A DNA stretch of 64,000 nt, taken from Prunus persica. Its lineage: Eukaryota > Streptophyta > Magnoliopsida > Rosales > Rosaceae. The notes beneath the pieces were generated by a model that was not told where the DNA came from, searched no databases, and worked only from the letters and a program-made list of their open reading frames with translations. Below, one piece after another: positions 21,804 through 33,100 of this stretch (within the stretch, counting starts at the first letter, position 1; each line of letters opens with the position of its first letter). The DNA lies in contig NC_034012.1 in NCBI RefSeq assembly GCF_000346465.2, positions 5,050,081 through 5,114,080 of the forward strand. Reading direction: 5' to 3'. Made by a program: the position numbers and the translations under genes.

Positions 21804-23420
21804 CTAGTGTGGAAGAGTTGGGATACTTTGTTCATTCCTAAAGAAATTCTTTGGATCGACCTTGGTCTTAACATGCACCAACCGATCGAAATTATCCTTG
21901 AAGTACTTGATACCATAAACTCTTCCTTCCAAATAGCTTGCCTTGCTATTGGCATTATGGTTGATCCCAATGTCAAGATCTTTATAGTTGAAAAAGGCTT
22001 CCCTTGGATTCTTGGAAACAAAAGGAGTCATGTACATGTGGAGCTTCCTTGTCAAATCAATATAGTATTCAGATGCCTCACTCCCTTCTGTGTCCCAGTT
22101 TGTTGCGTACTGAACCTTCCAAAGATTCCCAGCTCTATGAGGAAACGGAGTTGCAGATGCCGAAATCTCACCCATTCTTCCACCATAGGGGTTAAAGGTC
22201 AACATTGGAGCCTCAAGTTCTATCATTTTCTGAAAAATCCACTTCAAGCCAGCTTTCGGAATTGGTTTCTTGACGTAGTCTGATTTCCTCTTCAAGTGGG
22301 TAAGTACTTGAGGTATTCTAGAAAGCAAAGCTTCAGGAGCTGTCCCATTTGGGAAGCTTGTCCAGAAAAGGGTAGATTCAACCCAGCTCATTTCCATGCA
22401 ATCAGATTGCTTAAGTCCCAATTCAGGGAAGCTCTTGTTCATCACAGAGAGAAGCCTCTCAGAGTCTCCAAGAAACATGCCAATAAATGAAGCCCTCAGA
22501 GTCTTATTGTTTTCTCCACCACTACCATTTACTATATCCATGGTTAGCCTGATGAACAAGTCATCATCAAGCTTATCAGCAACATATTGCCAACGGTACA
22601 CGATCTCTGTTGCATTTTGTTCCAAGGTTCTCGGAACCCTGAAAACAGTAACTATTTCAGGAACACGTACAAGATTGATCTTGTACGCAATCACAACTCC
22701 AAAGCTAGCTCCGCCACCTCCTGTGATGGCCCAAAAAAGATCTTCTCCCATGGCTTTTCGATCGAGAAGTCTTCCATGCACATCCACAATTTGTGCATCA
22801 ACTACGTTGTCAACTGACAAGCCGTACTTTCTCATCATATTACCATATCCACCGCCACTGAAGTGGCCTCCAACGCCAACTGTAGGGCAAACACCAGCGG
22901 GAAAGCCATGAATTTTGCTTCTCTCAGCGATTCTGTAGTAAACTTCACCAAGAGTAGCCCCAGCCTGCACCCATGCAGTCTCAGATTTTATGTCTACTTT
23001 GATGGATCGAAGATTGAACATGTCGAGGATGAAGAATGGAACTTCAGCCACGTACGATACACCCTCGTAATCGTGGCCTCCGCTTCTAATTTTCATCTGC
23101 AAGTTATGGACTTGAGCACAAATGACAGATAGTTGCACATGAGATTCATGCAAAGCAGTGACGATGAGGAACGGTTTTCGGGTTGAAGATGTGTTGAATC
23201 GGAGGTTTCGGATGTAAGATTCCAAAACGGAGGAGTATGAAGCATTGTTGGGAGTGTAAATTGCTGGACCGATGGGGTGAGAGGGCTGGGAATGGTTTAG
23301 AAGACATTGAACAAACTTCTCAGGAGCTGAATAAGCTGAAGCTTGCCAAGAAATGGATACTACAAAAAGAGTTGAAAGCAGCAAGAGATTTGAAAGCCTT
23401 GGGATTGCCATTTGTAGCAA
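21804..23420 (-). CDS. BBE-like FAD oxidase copy 3 (monolignol-oxidase type, intact)
   Basis: Single exon, 538 aa from the ATG at 23420; the ATG three codons in (MAIPRLS) is an alternative start. A hydrophobic signal peptide is visible at residues 8-29. All hallmark residues are present: His116 (GGHDYEG) and Cys178 (GVCPTVG) for bicovalent FAD, Val181 as oxygen gatekeeper, Tyr118, Tyr192 (SGGGYG), Lys435 and Gln437 (NLWKVQY), and Tyr479 (NYKDLDIG). This matches the active site described for Arabidopsis BBE-like 13 and 15, which oxidise monolignols to aldehydes in the apoplast using oxygen. Substrate is inferred from that match. A TATA box lies at 23472-23479 (- strand, CTATAAATC), about 55 bp upstream. 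It runs opposite to copies 1 and 2 and is clearly more divergent from them than they are from each other. Confidence 0.95.
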   Translation of the reverse strand: MLQMAIPRLSNLLLLSTLFVVSISWQASAYSAPEKFVQCLLNHSQPSHPIGPAIYTPNNASYSSVLESYIRNLRFNTSSTRKPFLIVTALHESHVQLSVICAQVHNLQMKIRSGGHDYEGVSYVAEVPFFILDMFNLRSIKVDIKSETAWVQAGATLGEVYYRIAERSKIHGFPAGVCPTVGVGGHFSGGGYGNMMRKYGLSVDNVVDAQIVDVHGRLLDRKAMGEDLFWAITGGGGASFGVVIAYKINLVRVPEIVTVFRVPRTLEQNATEIVYRWQYVADKLDDDLFIRLTMDIVNGSGGENNKTLRASFIGMFLGDSERLLSVMNKSFPELGLKQSDCMEMSWVESTLFWTSFPNGTAPEALLSRIPQVLTHLKRKSDYVKKPIPKAGLKWIFQKMIELEAPMLTFNPYGGRMGEISASATPFPHRAGNLWKVQYATNWDTEGSEASEYYIDLTRKLHMYMTPFVSKNPREAFFNYKDLDIGINHNANSKASYLEGRVYGIKYFKDNFDRLVHVKTKVDPKNFFRNEQSIPTLPH

Positions 23421-23471
23421 TATTTTGGTTTGCGATTATTGGTTTGTGTTTTATGATCTCTATGGGTGGGG

Positions 23472-23479
23472 ATTTATAG
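23472..23479 (-). promoter_or_regulatory. TATA box of BBE-like copy 3
   Basis: CTATAAAT on the - strand, about 52-59 bp before the first ATG. Confidence 0.6.
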
Positions 23480-23480
23480 A

Positions 23481-24465
23481 GATAGAGAGTTTGACCAAGA
23501 CAAATTCCATATAATAGATTAAAGAAGATTTTGCAAGTAACCTCCTCCCATTTTGACCTCGAGAAAATTCAAAGCAAGAACAGATTTATATATAGTTATA
23601 TAATTAGCCTGCCTTTTGTATTGTTTATTTATACCATTTTAGCTAGACTGCAGAAATAATTGCATACAGCATGCAGTCGGCACACGTGTATGATAGTACT
23701 TGGACCATTTGTATAAAATAGCCACCAGGAGAAAAACTCTTATACAAGGGGATAGTTTTTTTAGCTATCCTCGACCAATAACGTAATGATATGTTGACTA
23801 ATTTTTTCACATATTATTGTGTTATTGACCGAGGATAAAAAAACAGTGCTATCACCGTTATAAGAAAGTTTTTTTAGCCGCTAGACTGCAAAATTAATTG
23901 GCTGGTTATATAATATTGGCTCTGGTACCAAACTAGCTAGCTACCAGTAAACTCCTAATTTTTATACCTCAACACACTTTTTCTTCAGCCAAAAGAAACG
24001 TATAGTTGGAAGATGCTTGATTCGTTTCTTATCTTTCTATCTGGCTACGGTAACTCTGGTTACATGTGCCTTTCCATTAATTTGGATAAAAAATACTAGT
24101 TATATCACATTTATATACCATTCTGTGTACTATCCACCTCTATTAGTCTTATTGTATTAATGAGCGTCACCTCTATTAGAGATATGGTACACAAAGTGAT
24201 ATACAAATTCTACAATTGACGATGGAATAGTTTCATTTTTAACAAAACCATAAAATAAAAAAGGAATGCACGTGACGATATTAATGAAGATGGTAGATTA
24301 GGGGTTTAGACAAGTAAGTTTTTAGATTGATTATTTCCAGATCGTTTCAGTCCTTAGGCTAGCTTAGGTCACTGAAGAAATTTACCCATGTCTGCTAATT
24401 GGGATGGTTCCCTTTATACTTTTTTCAATTGTTCTAATAAAATTCTACATTGCTTGTTATTAAAA
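23481..24465. other. Upstream region of BBE-like copy 3, no gene
   Basis: AT-rich. Around 23740-23890, TATCCTCGACCAATAACG and its near-complement GTTATTGACCGAGGATA face each other about 55 bp apart, possibly a small decayed inverted-repeat element. No coding signal is seen. Confidence 0.4.
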
Positions 24466-24751
24466 CTAGCCTCTCTACACGCGCTTCTGCGCCTGCGAGA
24501 GGCTTTTTTTAAACAAATTTAAATTTATTTTAGAATTAAAAAAGATAATGGATAGTTATGTTCCATAAAAATAGGATCCATTATCTGAATTTTCTTTTAA
24601 TTTTAATTTTTTTAATATGAAAAATTGTGAATTTACCATATTATCCTCATTTAATTAATAATTTTAATTCTTAATGTTTGCATTAACCAAGGGCATTTTC
24701 TGGTATTTTGAATGTTTCACCATTCTCTGCCTTTTGCTTTATATATATAGA
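24466..24751 (-). mobile_element. Small non-autonomous Helitron
   Basis: Read on the - strand, the element starts TCTATATATATAAAGC (24751 downward). It ends with a short GC hairpin (GCGCAGAAGCGC) followed 11 nt later by CTAG (24469-24466). It sits between a host A (24752) and T (24465), the A|T target of Helitrons, with no target duplication. TC start, hairpin plus CTRR end and AT insertion together define the class. It is 286 bp long and codes for nothing. Confidence 0.8.
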
Positions 24752-24770
24752 TAAAAAAAATTTAAACTTC

Positions 24771-24774
<4 letters not shown>

Positions 24775-24805
<31 letters not shown>

Positions 24806-25319
24806 GATTTGTACGTGTGAGCCACTTTGTTGACCACATATATATATATAGGTTACCCACATTGTATGGTTAGTAATTGTACATCATTTATAATATTGAT
24901 TGGAGTTTGAGGTACAAAATGGTTTTAAGTAAAGAACAATATCTTAAGGATCTTAAGAATCTTACCAAATGACTATTAATTAATCATCAAATAAAAAGTT
25001 TCCTTCTAATCAGTCAAACAATGCCATATATGATTACGTCCTTCATGTATTCGTTTATTTTTCCATTAGTTGTTGTCGAAAGCAATATAGACAGCCTGCA
25101 AACTAGTATAATTTTGATGTTCTTATCTCTTTACAATGAAGGAATGATCCGCTGGGACATCCCAATATTGTTGCGTGCAAAAAGAATTTCAAATGGTGTG
25201 CTTGCCTAATTTCTAGAAGTTGACAAAATATGTACACACCAAAAAGAAAGAAAAAATATGATCTCAAGGTACGTATATATGAGAGCATGCAAACATCATT
25301 AAATAAGGCTACTTTGGTC
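24775..25319. other. Intergenic; (TA)n microsatellite, no gene
   Basis: A TA run at about 24775-24802 and a second short one near 24838-24850, then AT-rich DNA. Confidence 0.4.
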
Positions 25320-25604
25320 TGTAAATTGGCTTGGTAAAGTTTGGGATTGACTCACATTGAGCTCGAAGATTTTGGCTCGTTTAAGTTCCATCCATACAAA
25401 AAATAAGCCGAGTCAATTATAAGTTCAACCTCGATTCATAAATAAACTAATTTGAGTTAAGTTCGAGTCCAAACTTAAACAAAGCTCGTAGATACGAGCT
25501 TTGTTTAAACTTGAACTAAACTTGAACTCGAAGATTATAATTCGACCCGAGCTTGAGTACCTTAGTAGTAAACTTGACTCGGCTCATTTACACTCCTTAC
25601 CTGG
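25320..25604. mobile_element. MITE-like element rich in GAGCTCGA words
   Basis: Ends near TGTAAATTGGC and, inverted, GTGTAAATGAGCC. The interior is full of GAACTCGA/GAGCTCG words in both directions. It includes an almost perfect hairpin AACAAAGCTCGTA / TACGAGCTTTGTT at about 25480-25507. Non-coding. Confidence 0.5.
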
Positions 25605-25614
25605 AACAGTAACT

Positions 25615-25770
25615 TGATCATAAAATGCTTTGTCCGATTTGATGGTGTTATGTGCACTAGTTTCCAAATCCCCCTTACGTGCACCATATACTTGATTAAC
25701 ATGAAATCCTCTATCCGATTTGATATGATACGTGCCCATAGTTTTCAAATCTCCGTTAATGCACGATGGA
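25615..25770 (+). repeat. Two direct repeats of about 80 bp plus adjacent (TA)n
   Basis: TCCGATTTGATGGTGTTATG (about 25634) and TCCGATTTGATATGATACGT (about 25713) begin two related units. A TA microsatellite follows at 25784-25815. Confidence 0.55.
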
Positions 25771-25781
25771 GACATATCCTC

Positions 25782-25818
<37 letters not shown>

Positions 25819-25824
25819 CTTGTT

Positions 25825-25872
25825 TGTGTTGAAGACGAAATCTTTATGGCCAAAAATGGCAGCATCCTCCAT
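25825..25872 (+). promoter_or_regulatory. Orphan copy of a BBE-like upstream box
   Basis: The segment GAAGACGAAATCTTTATGGC and its continuation to GCATCCTCCAT match 2123-2168 (upstream of copy 1) and 12847-12890 (upstream of copy 2) with only a few changes over about 45 bp. No BBE-like coding sequence follows here. It is either the remnant of a further duplicated unit or a mobile/conserved regulatory segment. Confidence 0.5.
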
Positions 25873-25879
25873 AGACTAT

Positions 25880-26740
25880 CTTCGACCAAATTAACTTTAT
25901 ACAGACACAAGGAAAAGATAAAACGCAATTCTCCACAACTCCCTCTGCGTCATATATACCACGCCTTTTGACATAAGAACATGATGCGTGTTTATACATC
26001 AACAATATAAATCCGTACACCACCTTTTTTTTTATTGCAACAGGGAAAATTAAGGACAGTCACTTGTATGGGCGTGAGTTATTTTATAGTTCATACATAA
26101 CCGATGACACGCGTGTGCGCGACTATCGAAAGTACAGCTTAATTTGGTTTTAATTAGAAAGAATTAGAGACTAGGCTGGTAAGATTCAACCAAGTTCGAG
26201 TGGTGAGGTTGTCATTGTTGACTAGGCTGACTCGGCACTCAGTCAAAGGCCTTAATCATGAAAAACATGATAATTGGATTGTCGTTCAGCTTGTCAGTTC
26301 ATTAACCATCTCCTTAAAAAGGTTGTCAATTCATTAACCATCTCTTCGTTTTGAAAATTTTCCAACTGCATTTGTAGAGATCATTGTCATAAGATGTTTT
26401 AACCCATCTATGATTGAGGTTTTGATCACTGAATGATCACTGAATTCTGCTCAGCAAGAAAATACTGGAAAAGGAAAAAACATTCAAGCTTAACAAATAT
26501 TTTTTTTCAAAATGAATAAACCAATATATATTTCACTTACAAAGTCTGCCAAATTGAAATCCCAAAGCAAAAGATTCACATCAAAACATATGAAATTACA
26601 GAATCATATGGATCCTCCAAAAAAATGAACTATTAATTTCTCTATTCACTCAATTATTGCCCCAGTCTAAAAGAATAAGCTCTAATTTGTATATAACGCC
26701 CTCTCAAACAATTTACTTGCAGCAACCTTTCACAGTTGAA
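25880..26740. other. Intergenic, no gene seen
   Basis: AT-rich spacer up to the 3' end of the patellin gene. The last 200 bp are probably its 3' UTR. Confidence 0.4.
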
Positions 26741-26743
26741 ATC

Positions 26744-28572
26744 TCAGAAGGTGGAGCACTTCTTCGCCTTGTACCGGTACAGAACCCTCTTCTTCTTGCT
26801 TGAAGTGTTCTCAATTGTAAGAACAACCTTCCCTGGTTCATTGCTTCTGAAAGTGTTGCGGATAGGCCCTTCATTATTGGAGCCTATTTTCTTTCTCTTC
26901 TGAACAATAATGGTGTAAGAGCCCTCATCAGTAGGAACAAACTCCTCCTTGTAATTCACTTCCCAACCCAAAACAGTCAGGTCCCAGACTAATGTGTTAT
27001 CAGCCTGTAATCAAAAAACACCATCACAACCAATACTTAGTGGAAATCCCAAGAGGAACAATCGAACAAAAATCAATAGCATTTTATTATTTGTACCTCA
27101 GCTGCATCTATCTGAATGGTTCCAGTGGATCCAGCCCTAAGAATTAGTTCTGAAACAGCACAATCTTCAGAGGAGAACTCAGTGTCATTGTCCCTTTTGA
27201 AGCCACCATATTGAGATGGTATCTCCTGAGCTGGAATGTACCTGAAATTGACAATCAAAGTTCACTTGGGTAAGCTTCTAATGGTGTCAAAATGAGACCT
27301 TTGGTAGGTAAAGATGTAGAGATGTTACTTACTTGAGAAGGGTCTCAGTGACCTTAGCTGGGCGAGCAACCACAAACTTGCTCTTGGTTCTTTGAGTCAA
27401 GAAAGGAGATAATAGGGCATTGAGTGCATAGTACCAGAATGGAACATTTATGAAAATCTGCAAATCAAAAAGCATAAACAACCCATCAATTCCTCCATAC
27501 ATTTTAGCCAAATGAAGTCAATTTCTGAAGTAAACATTGTAAAAAGACTTACATTTTTGGCGACTAACTCAGGGTAATTGTCCTGCAGAAGCCCAACAGC
27601 TTGCTTTGTGGCAATTCTAAGCTCCTTCTTGACAGGTCCAGGTGAGTTCTTGAGGTCATTGATTTGAAGCAAAGAAGAAGAACCACCAGGCCTCAAATCA
27701 AGCTTCTGAATGCTCTTCTCCATCAACTGAAGCCTCCACCTCAAGAACTGCCCTCTCTTCTCCTCATTTCCAAAAGTTTTCTGATAAAGCTCCTCGTTAT
27801 CAAACACCCCAAAAATGTTGTAGCACACAGGGTGGCCTTCGCGATCAATGCCGTTCAAGTAAGCTGCAGAGCTCAGATCAGCACAGATATCTTCATCCAA
27901 GATTGAATCAATCTTAGACTCCTTCCTCCATTGAAGGGTTTTCTTCAGCATCTCAAAGGCTTCATTGACCTTGAATTCCCTAGCCCTCAAGAACTTCAAG
28001 AGCACCACATCAGTGCCTTCAAATCCTTTCCCAGGGAAAAGGGGCACACCCCAAAGAGAGATATCCTTGTCTACTTCGCACCCCTCTTCAGGCTTCTTCT
28101 CTTCCTCACCTTCTTGGGCTGCTGCTTCTTTCTCTTCAGCTACTGGTACTTCATCTCCTTCCTCTGTCTTTTTTTCATCAACCTCCTCTGCTTTCTCGTC
28201 CTTCTTCTCGTCCTCCTTCTCTTCCTTCTTCTCTTCCTCCTCTGCTACTTTTTTTTCCTTCTCCTCATTCTCCTTTGGCTCCTCTTTCTTGAAGATATTG
28301 TTGCCTAAAATGGCTTCTTCCAGCTTCAATTTGAGCTCACTCAAAGCCTTCCTCTCAAACTCTTTCAGATCAGAGAGAAAGTTGCTCTCTTCCTTATAAG
28401 AAGAGCTCTTCTCAACTGCTCTGGGCTTGGATTCAGACTCAGCCACTTCCTTCACCTTATCATCTCCTTCAACAACTTTCTCATTCTCAATCACAGGCTT
28501 CATGGGCTCCTCCTGAGGAACAACCCCAACTTCAGCCACTAGGGTCTCCTCAACCTTAACCTCAACAGTCAT
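26744..28572 (-). CDS. PATL4: Patellin (SEC14-GOLD protein), PATL4-type
   Basis: Patellins bind phosphoinositides and act at membranes, including the cell plate and plasma membrane. Four exons on the - strand: 27553-28572, 27333-27457, 27097-27241, 26744-27004. All junctions are GT-AG and the phases add up to 516 aa. Residues 55-170 form a very acidic Lys/Glu-rich region. A CRAL-TRIO N-terminal helix region follows (LWGVPLFP to QWRKE, about 173-217), then the SEC14 lipid-binding domain (about 225-395, with INDLKNSPG and NVPFWYYALNALLSPFLTQR). The GOLD domain fills the C-terminus (about 405-510: DLTVLGWEVNYKEEFVP, ending YRYKAKKCSTF). The start at 28572 was chosen because upstream in-frame codons are (GA)n-encoded. 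The PATL4 assignment rests on the neighbouring genes matching Arabidopsis At1g30690; by sequence alone PATL3/4/5-like is safe. Confidence 0.94.
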
Positions 28573-28705
28573 TTTCTCAATCAACCAAGAAAAATGTGAG
28601 AGAGAGAAAACCAAGAAACAAGAGAGAAGAAAGTTGCTTGCTTTGTTTGGAGCAAGAGAAAATTCTAATGAGGGATTGAGCAGAAGGGGTTGTGAGCTTG
28701 TGGTG

Positions 28706-28710
<5 letters not shown>

Positions 28711-28745
<35 letters not shown>
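28711..28745. repeat. (GA)n microsatellite in the patellin 5' UTR
   Basis: An uninterrupted 35-bp GA run about 140 bp upstream of the PATL4 start, between it and a TATATAG box near 28782-28790. On the mRNA strand it is a CT repeat, common in plant 5' UTRs. Confidence 0.85.
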
Positions 28746-28747
<2 letters not shown>

Positions 28748-28849
28748 GGGCTTGCTTGGATTTGGGAAGGAGTTGTAACGGCTATATATTTCGAAAAACT
28801 CGAAGGGTGGTGGTGGAGCCCACCAACGGTCACATATCTGTAAGCCACC

Positions 28850-30165
28850 GCATAGGAGAGCCGTTGGTGGATTCTTGTTCCAAGGGTTTTGATAGCCTGG
28901 AAGCCAGCACAGATTTGACGTTACAGCATCACTTTTGGGGCCCACTGCTCTGCGTTTGCTAGAGAGAAAGATCCTGTGTGCTCAATCTCAATACCCTAAC
29001 TACATGCCTACCGTTTCATTGGCTCATGGCTGCAGAAGTCAGAGAAGAAAGAAGAATATTTTTCCTTTGACCAATTCGTCGCTGGGACAGACATTAGCAC
29101 AATAGACATTGATTTCATATCATCATTGCCAACTGGCGTTTTTATTATTTTTAATTTTCTTTTTGTTTGTTTTCTTATTGTTTTTGTGGACAGCTAGATT
29201 TTTCTTTCCTTGTAAAGTTCATATTTCTTATAACTGTCATTAGTATTTTTAAAATGAAGATCTAATTTATTAACAAAAAAATATTAGTAAATTAATTATA
29301 TTATGATAATTAATGTTTTGTGTCTTGTATTTAGTTAAGAAACGATTTCCTGAATTTCCTGTAAAATTCTCTTTTATGGCACACCGTCTGGCAAGCTATC
29401 ATTGGCGTGGGAATTGAGTTACATGATTAGTTGATTAAGCCGCAGCTCCATGTGGTAAGTGATTTTGTTTAGGGTGATACGGTCGACTAATTGACAATTA
29501 ATCCTAACCGTCGGTCATACAAATAATTTGGTTCTTGATTGGAATCAATCTCATGTATGCTTAAGAATTCTTGGAGTGCTTATTAGAGTAATACTATTGG
29601 CCCACACGTTCATACCGTATTATTTGAGAAATCCAATTGCCTCCCCCATATGGTTGTGGTGACTATCAAGTCGTTAATGTATTGTGAGACTTACTTTAAT
29701 CAACGGTCGACAGCCAAGTCATGTACAATGGCTCTTACTAATAGGAAAGGCTGAAAGGTTGCTTCCACCGTCACCCCAAAATATGCTCATTTCATCTACC
29801 ACTTTTTCCAGCCACAGCAAACAAAGGTGAAATGGCCACATCTCTAATGGCTGAGAAAAAAAATATATATTAAATACAAAATTAAGAATCCTGATGTCGG
29901 AATAGAACACATAATTCAGTTTGAATCTTCTACATTGTTGAATACATCACTAAATCTACATCTCCAATGAGGAAAGCATACAAAATTTGATGGTAAGCCC
30001 TCCTGTGTGGTTCGATGCGGTTTCCTTCTTTGTCACGGATCACGACCATGCTGTTTCGCGACATGAAAACTCCCATAGGGCATCAGGAAACTCACCAGAC
30101 AACCCAACATGCTACTAGATTCCACTGTACAAGGATGTTCAGAGTTGATCACATAATTCCCTGTT
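28850..30165. other. Intergenic between PATL4 and TWINKLE, no gene seen
   Basis: PATL4 upstream region and TWINKLE downstream region. A 50-codon open stretch on the - strand near 29930-30085 has no family resemblance that I can name and is not called. Confidence 0.4.
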
Positions 30166-30170
30166 TCTCC

Positions 30171-33100
30171 TCATGTGCTCTTTTTAATACCAATATCCTT
30201 AAATTGACCAGTTGCCCTGCTCAAGCACAACATTGAAAACATCATCTACATTCCGAACTTTTGACTTTCACGCATATAGTGGGGAGGGAAAGGGAACAGT
30301 ATAATTATATAAATAAGAAACTAAGAAATGATTAAGTGGAACAATAACCTCAAAGCCTTCTAGTAGACATCAAAATATGCCTGAGAACCACTGTTTTTCT
30401 ATATATATATATATATTGTCATTTTATTTTATGATGAGGAGACAACTTTGATGTATAATTGAAATGATATTTCACGCGTCTCTTATATTGAATAATTCTT
30501 TCTTACTCAGTATAAGAGTTACTCAAAGTATTAACATTTCATGACTAACTTTTATATATTCGTAATCAAACTTTTGAATCTCTAACACCAAAATGCTTAA
30601 AGTTTTAACATACCTATCGTATGTCAAATAGGCGTCACCTATCGTTCCTGCAACTTTATTCCGTACCTTCCGAACACAAACCTGAGTTGCAAAGTTGGCA
30701 AAATGATAGCAACATTTAACATCAATCACAACAATGACAATAACAACAAAAATAATAATAACGAAATTGATCATGACATGCTGGTGGTGGCAGTTTTATA
30801 TGGAAATAAAGATGATAATTGAATTTTGTGTATAGAAATTCTAGGTGCAATACTCACTTGTACTTGATCCAAGTCACCAGCCCCTGGATCCCGATTACGA
30901 TGAATTACAATTCCATTGTCACATTTATTTATGAAGTGTGCACTTCCACTTATATCATAGAGATTAGGGGGACCCCCGACCCACTGGTGCAACTGTTACA
31001 AGGGGTACAATTAGACAAACCAAATGAAAGAAAAAGGCATGATCAAGGTCAATGTAACCAACCTGTCTCGGATGTGCCACAAACCAAACATGGCAACAAT
31101 GATGCTGAGCAAACCGTTTGACCTTGGTAAGCATCTGACTTACGTACTCTGTTTCTGTCCTGTTTACAAGGATTTGTAATCTTCTTGTAAGTGAATTTTT
31201 TTTTGTAGAATTAGGACATTCAACTAAAATACAAGGAATACAAAGGGCAGCGTTAGCGAGCATGATAAGAGATCTCTGCAAAAGAGTCATGATCACTCCT
31301 AGAACTTTTGAACAGGTCGGCTTCTCACATTATTCTATGTTTCTTTATCAAGAAAAAAAAATATTAATATTAATGCTAAGCAGAATACGTGTGCATTAAA
31401 GGGCAAAAGTCAGTACAAAATCAACCAAACAACAAGCAATAAGATCTAAAACATTGAGGATCTGCGGCTAATCACCAATGCCTACAGGTCAAAGAATAAA
31501 ATAAAAATCTGTCATTTTCCATTATGTCAATAACTTAATTTCTTAGAAAGGGGCTTGTAGCTCAACATGTTAAGAGCATTTACCCCTACACCAGAGGTCC
31601 TGTGTCCGATCCCCCTCCCCCAACATCGCTTGTATAAAAAAATAACTTAATTCCTTAAATGTCTACTATTTTATATTGGACAATAATTCCCCAAAAGTTG
31701 GAACTAATGAAGAACTTAATATAGTGAAAACTTCAAAGTAAAAATACAGGGACTACATTGTGCTGGTCACAAGTAAAACAGCAACATAGGAGATGTAATG
31801 AAAAGACTCACTGATTCGGGGGACGTTGATGATCAAGCTCATTGTAAGGATCAATTACAAGTCCACGCACCCCATGCCTAAGTACTGCTGCTTGTGCGAG
31901 CTCAAGAACCCAAGAGATACTTGGAAGGGAATCATCCTCACACCTATAACATGGCCATACGAGTAAAAATCAAATGGGCACCAATATAATCAGAACTCAG
32001 ATAAAGGAGTCCAACACTTCTACTCCACAATGTATTATCTAAATAGGTACTTATTGTTATAATTGATGACCCTAAAACATGAAAAATCAAAGACATAATC
32101 TGACGGTTCTCAAAGACTCCATAACAGTCTATGATCATTTAGTAATTCTTGTTTCATATGGAGCCAATCAAAAAGTCCAAACGTATCTCCAAATTTTGTT
32201 GAGTAAATAAAAGAGTAAATAAATTTTATTGATTGTAGTATCAAGTGAGAAAAGATGATAGTGTTTTATTTTCAGGAAAAAAAGGAGTTCATCATAGTTG
32301 TTTTTGCTGGATTGCATACCATAGTTCATAACTTAACTGCATGCAATAGCATCTTTGGAAGGCAAGCAAAGAAGGCTAAATATATTTACGATTCCTTTGC
32401 CTGGATTTTATTTTCTTCGCCCCTTCATGAGAAACTTGCTGTTTTCGAATGAGTGTTGGTCAAGGTTAATCCAGATGGCTGTTCAAAAGGGGTAATTATA
32501 ATGGGGCTAAAGGGCTTAGTTTTGAGGCGATAGTAGGGAGTGGAGGTTGTTCTAACAGTGTTGCTGAATTATTGGGAACCCTTTGAGGGCCCGACCTAGA
32601 CTTATTTGTTTTTGGACTTGTTCTTTCAAGCCTTTGGTCTCCTAATGTACCCTTTGGTCCAGCAGATTGAGGCAAATAAAGAAGGCTATAGAACATTTTG
32701 GAATTCATCAAGGCGCGGTCTCACCATGCTGATTGCCTTCACACACAGCAAGAGAGAAGAGAAATGAAATGTGGGAGAACTGGAAGCTATGAAATGGAAA
32801 TGCATTGAAAACCTCCATGGAGTTTGATTAACAATGAAACTACTTAAAATGCAATAAAATGACGTTTTTACTAAGTATTTAAAATTTGGAAGTCTGCTAC
32901 CCCAGGCCTGGGTTTCTAATAGTAAAGAAAACAAATTTGTATTGACCATTGTTAACATGCTTGCATTGCAATATACAAGCCCTAACAACAGTGCAAGTGT
33001 GACAGACACGGAGATGCAATCTGGCCTGGACTAAAAGTAGGTTTGAGGCATATTATCCGAAAAGCACAGTTGATACCGCAACTTACCTTATGAGGTAAAA

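Noticed and set aside
27931..28399. Open frames rich in Ser/Phe or Leu on the + strand
   Set aside because: They are antisense shadows of the Glu/Lys-rich acidic region of the patellin gene.
29930..30085. A 50-codon open stretch on the - strand
   Set aside because: No start, splice partner or recognisable family; within chance expectation for AT-rich intergenic DNA.
31550..31620. Possible tRNA gene
   Set aside because: The A and B boxes are degenerate, no proper cloverleaf is seen, and the segment is flanked by a 17-bp target duplication, so it is a SINE.
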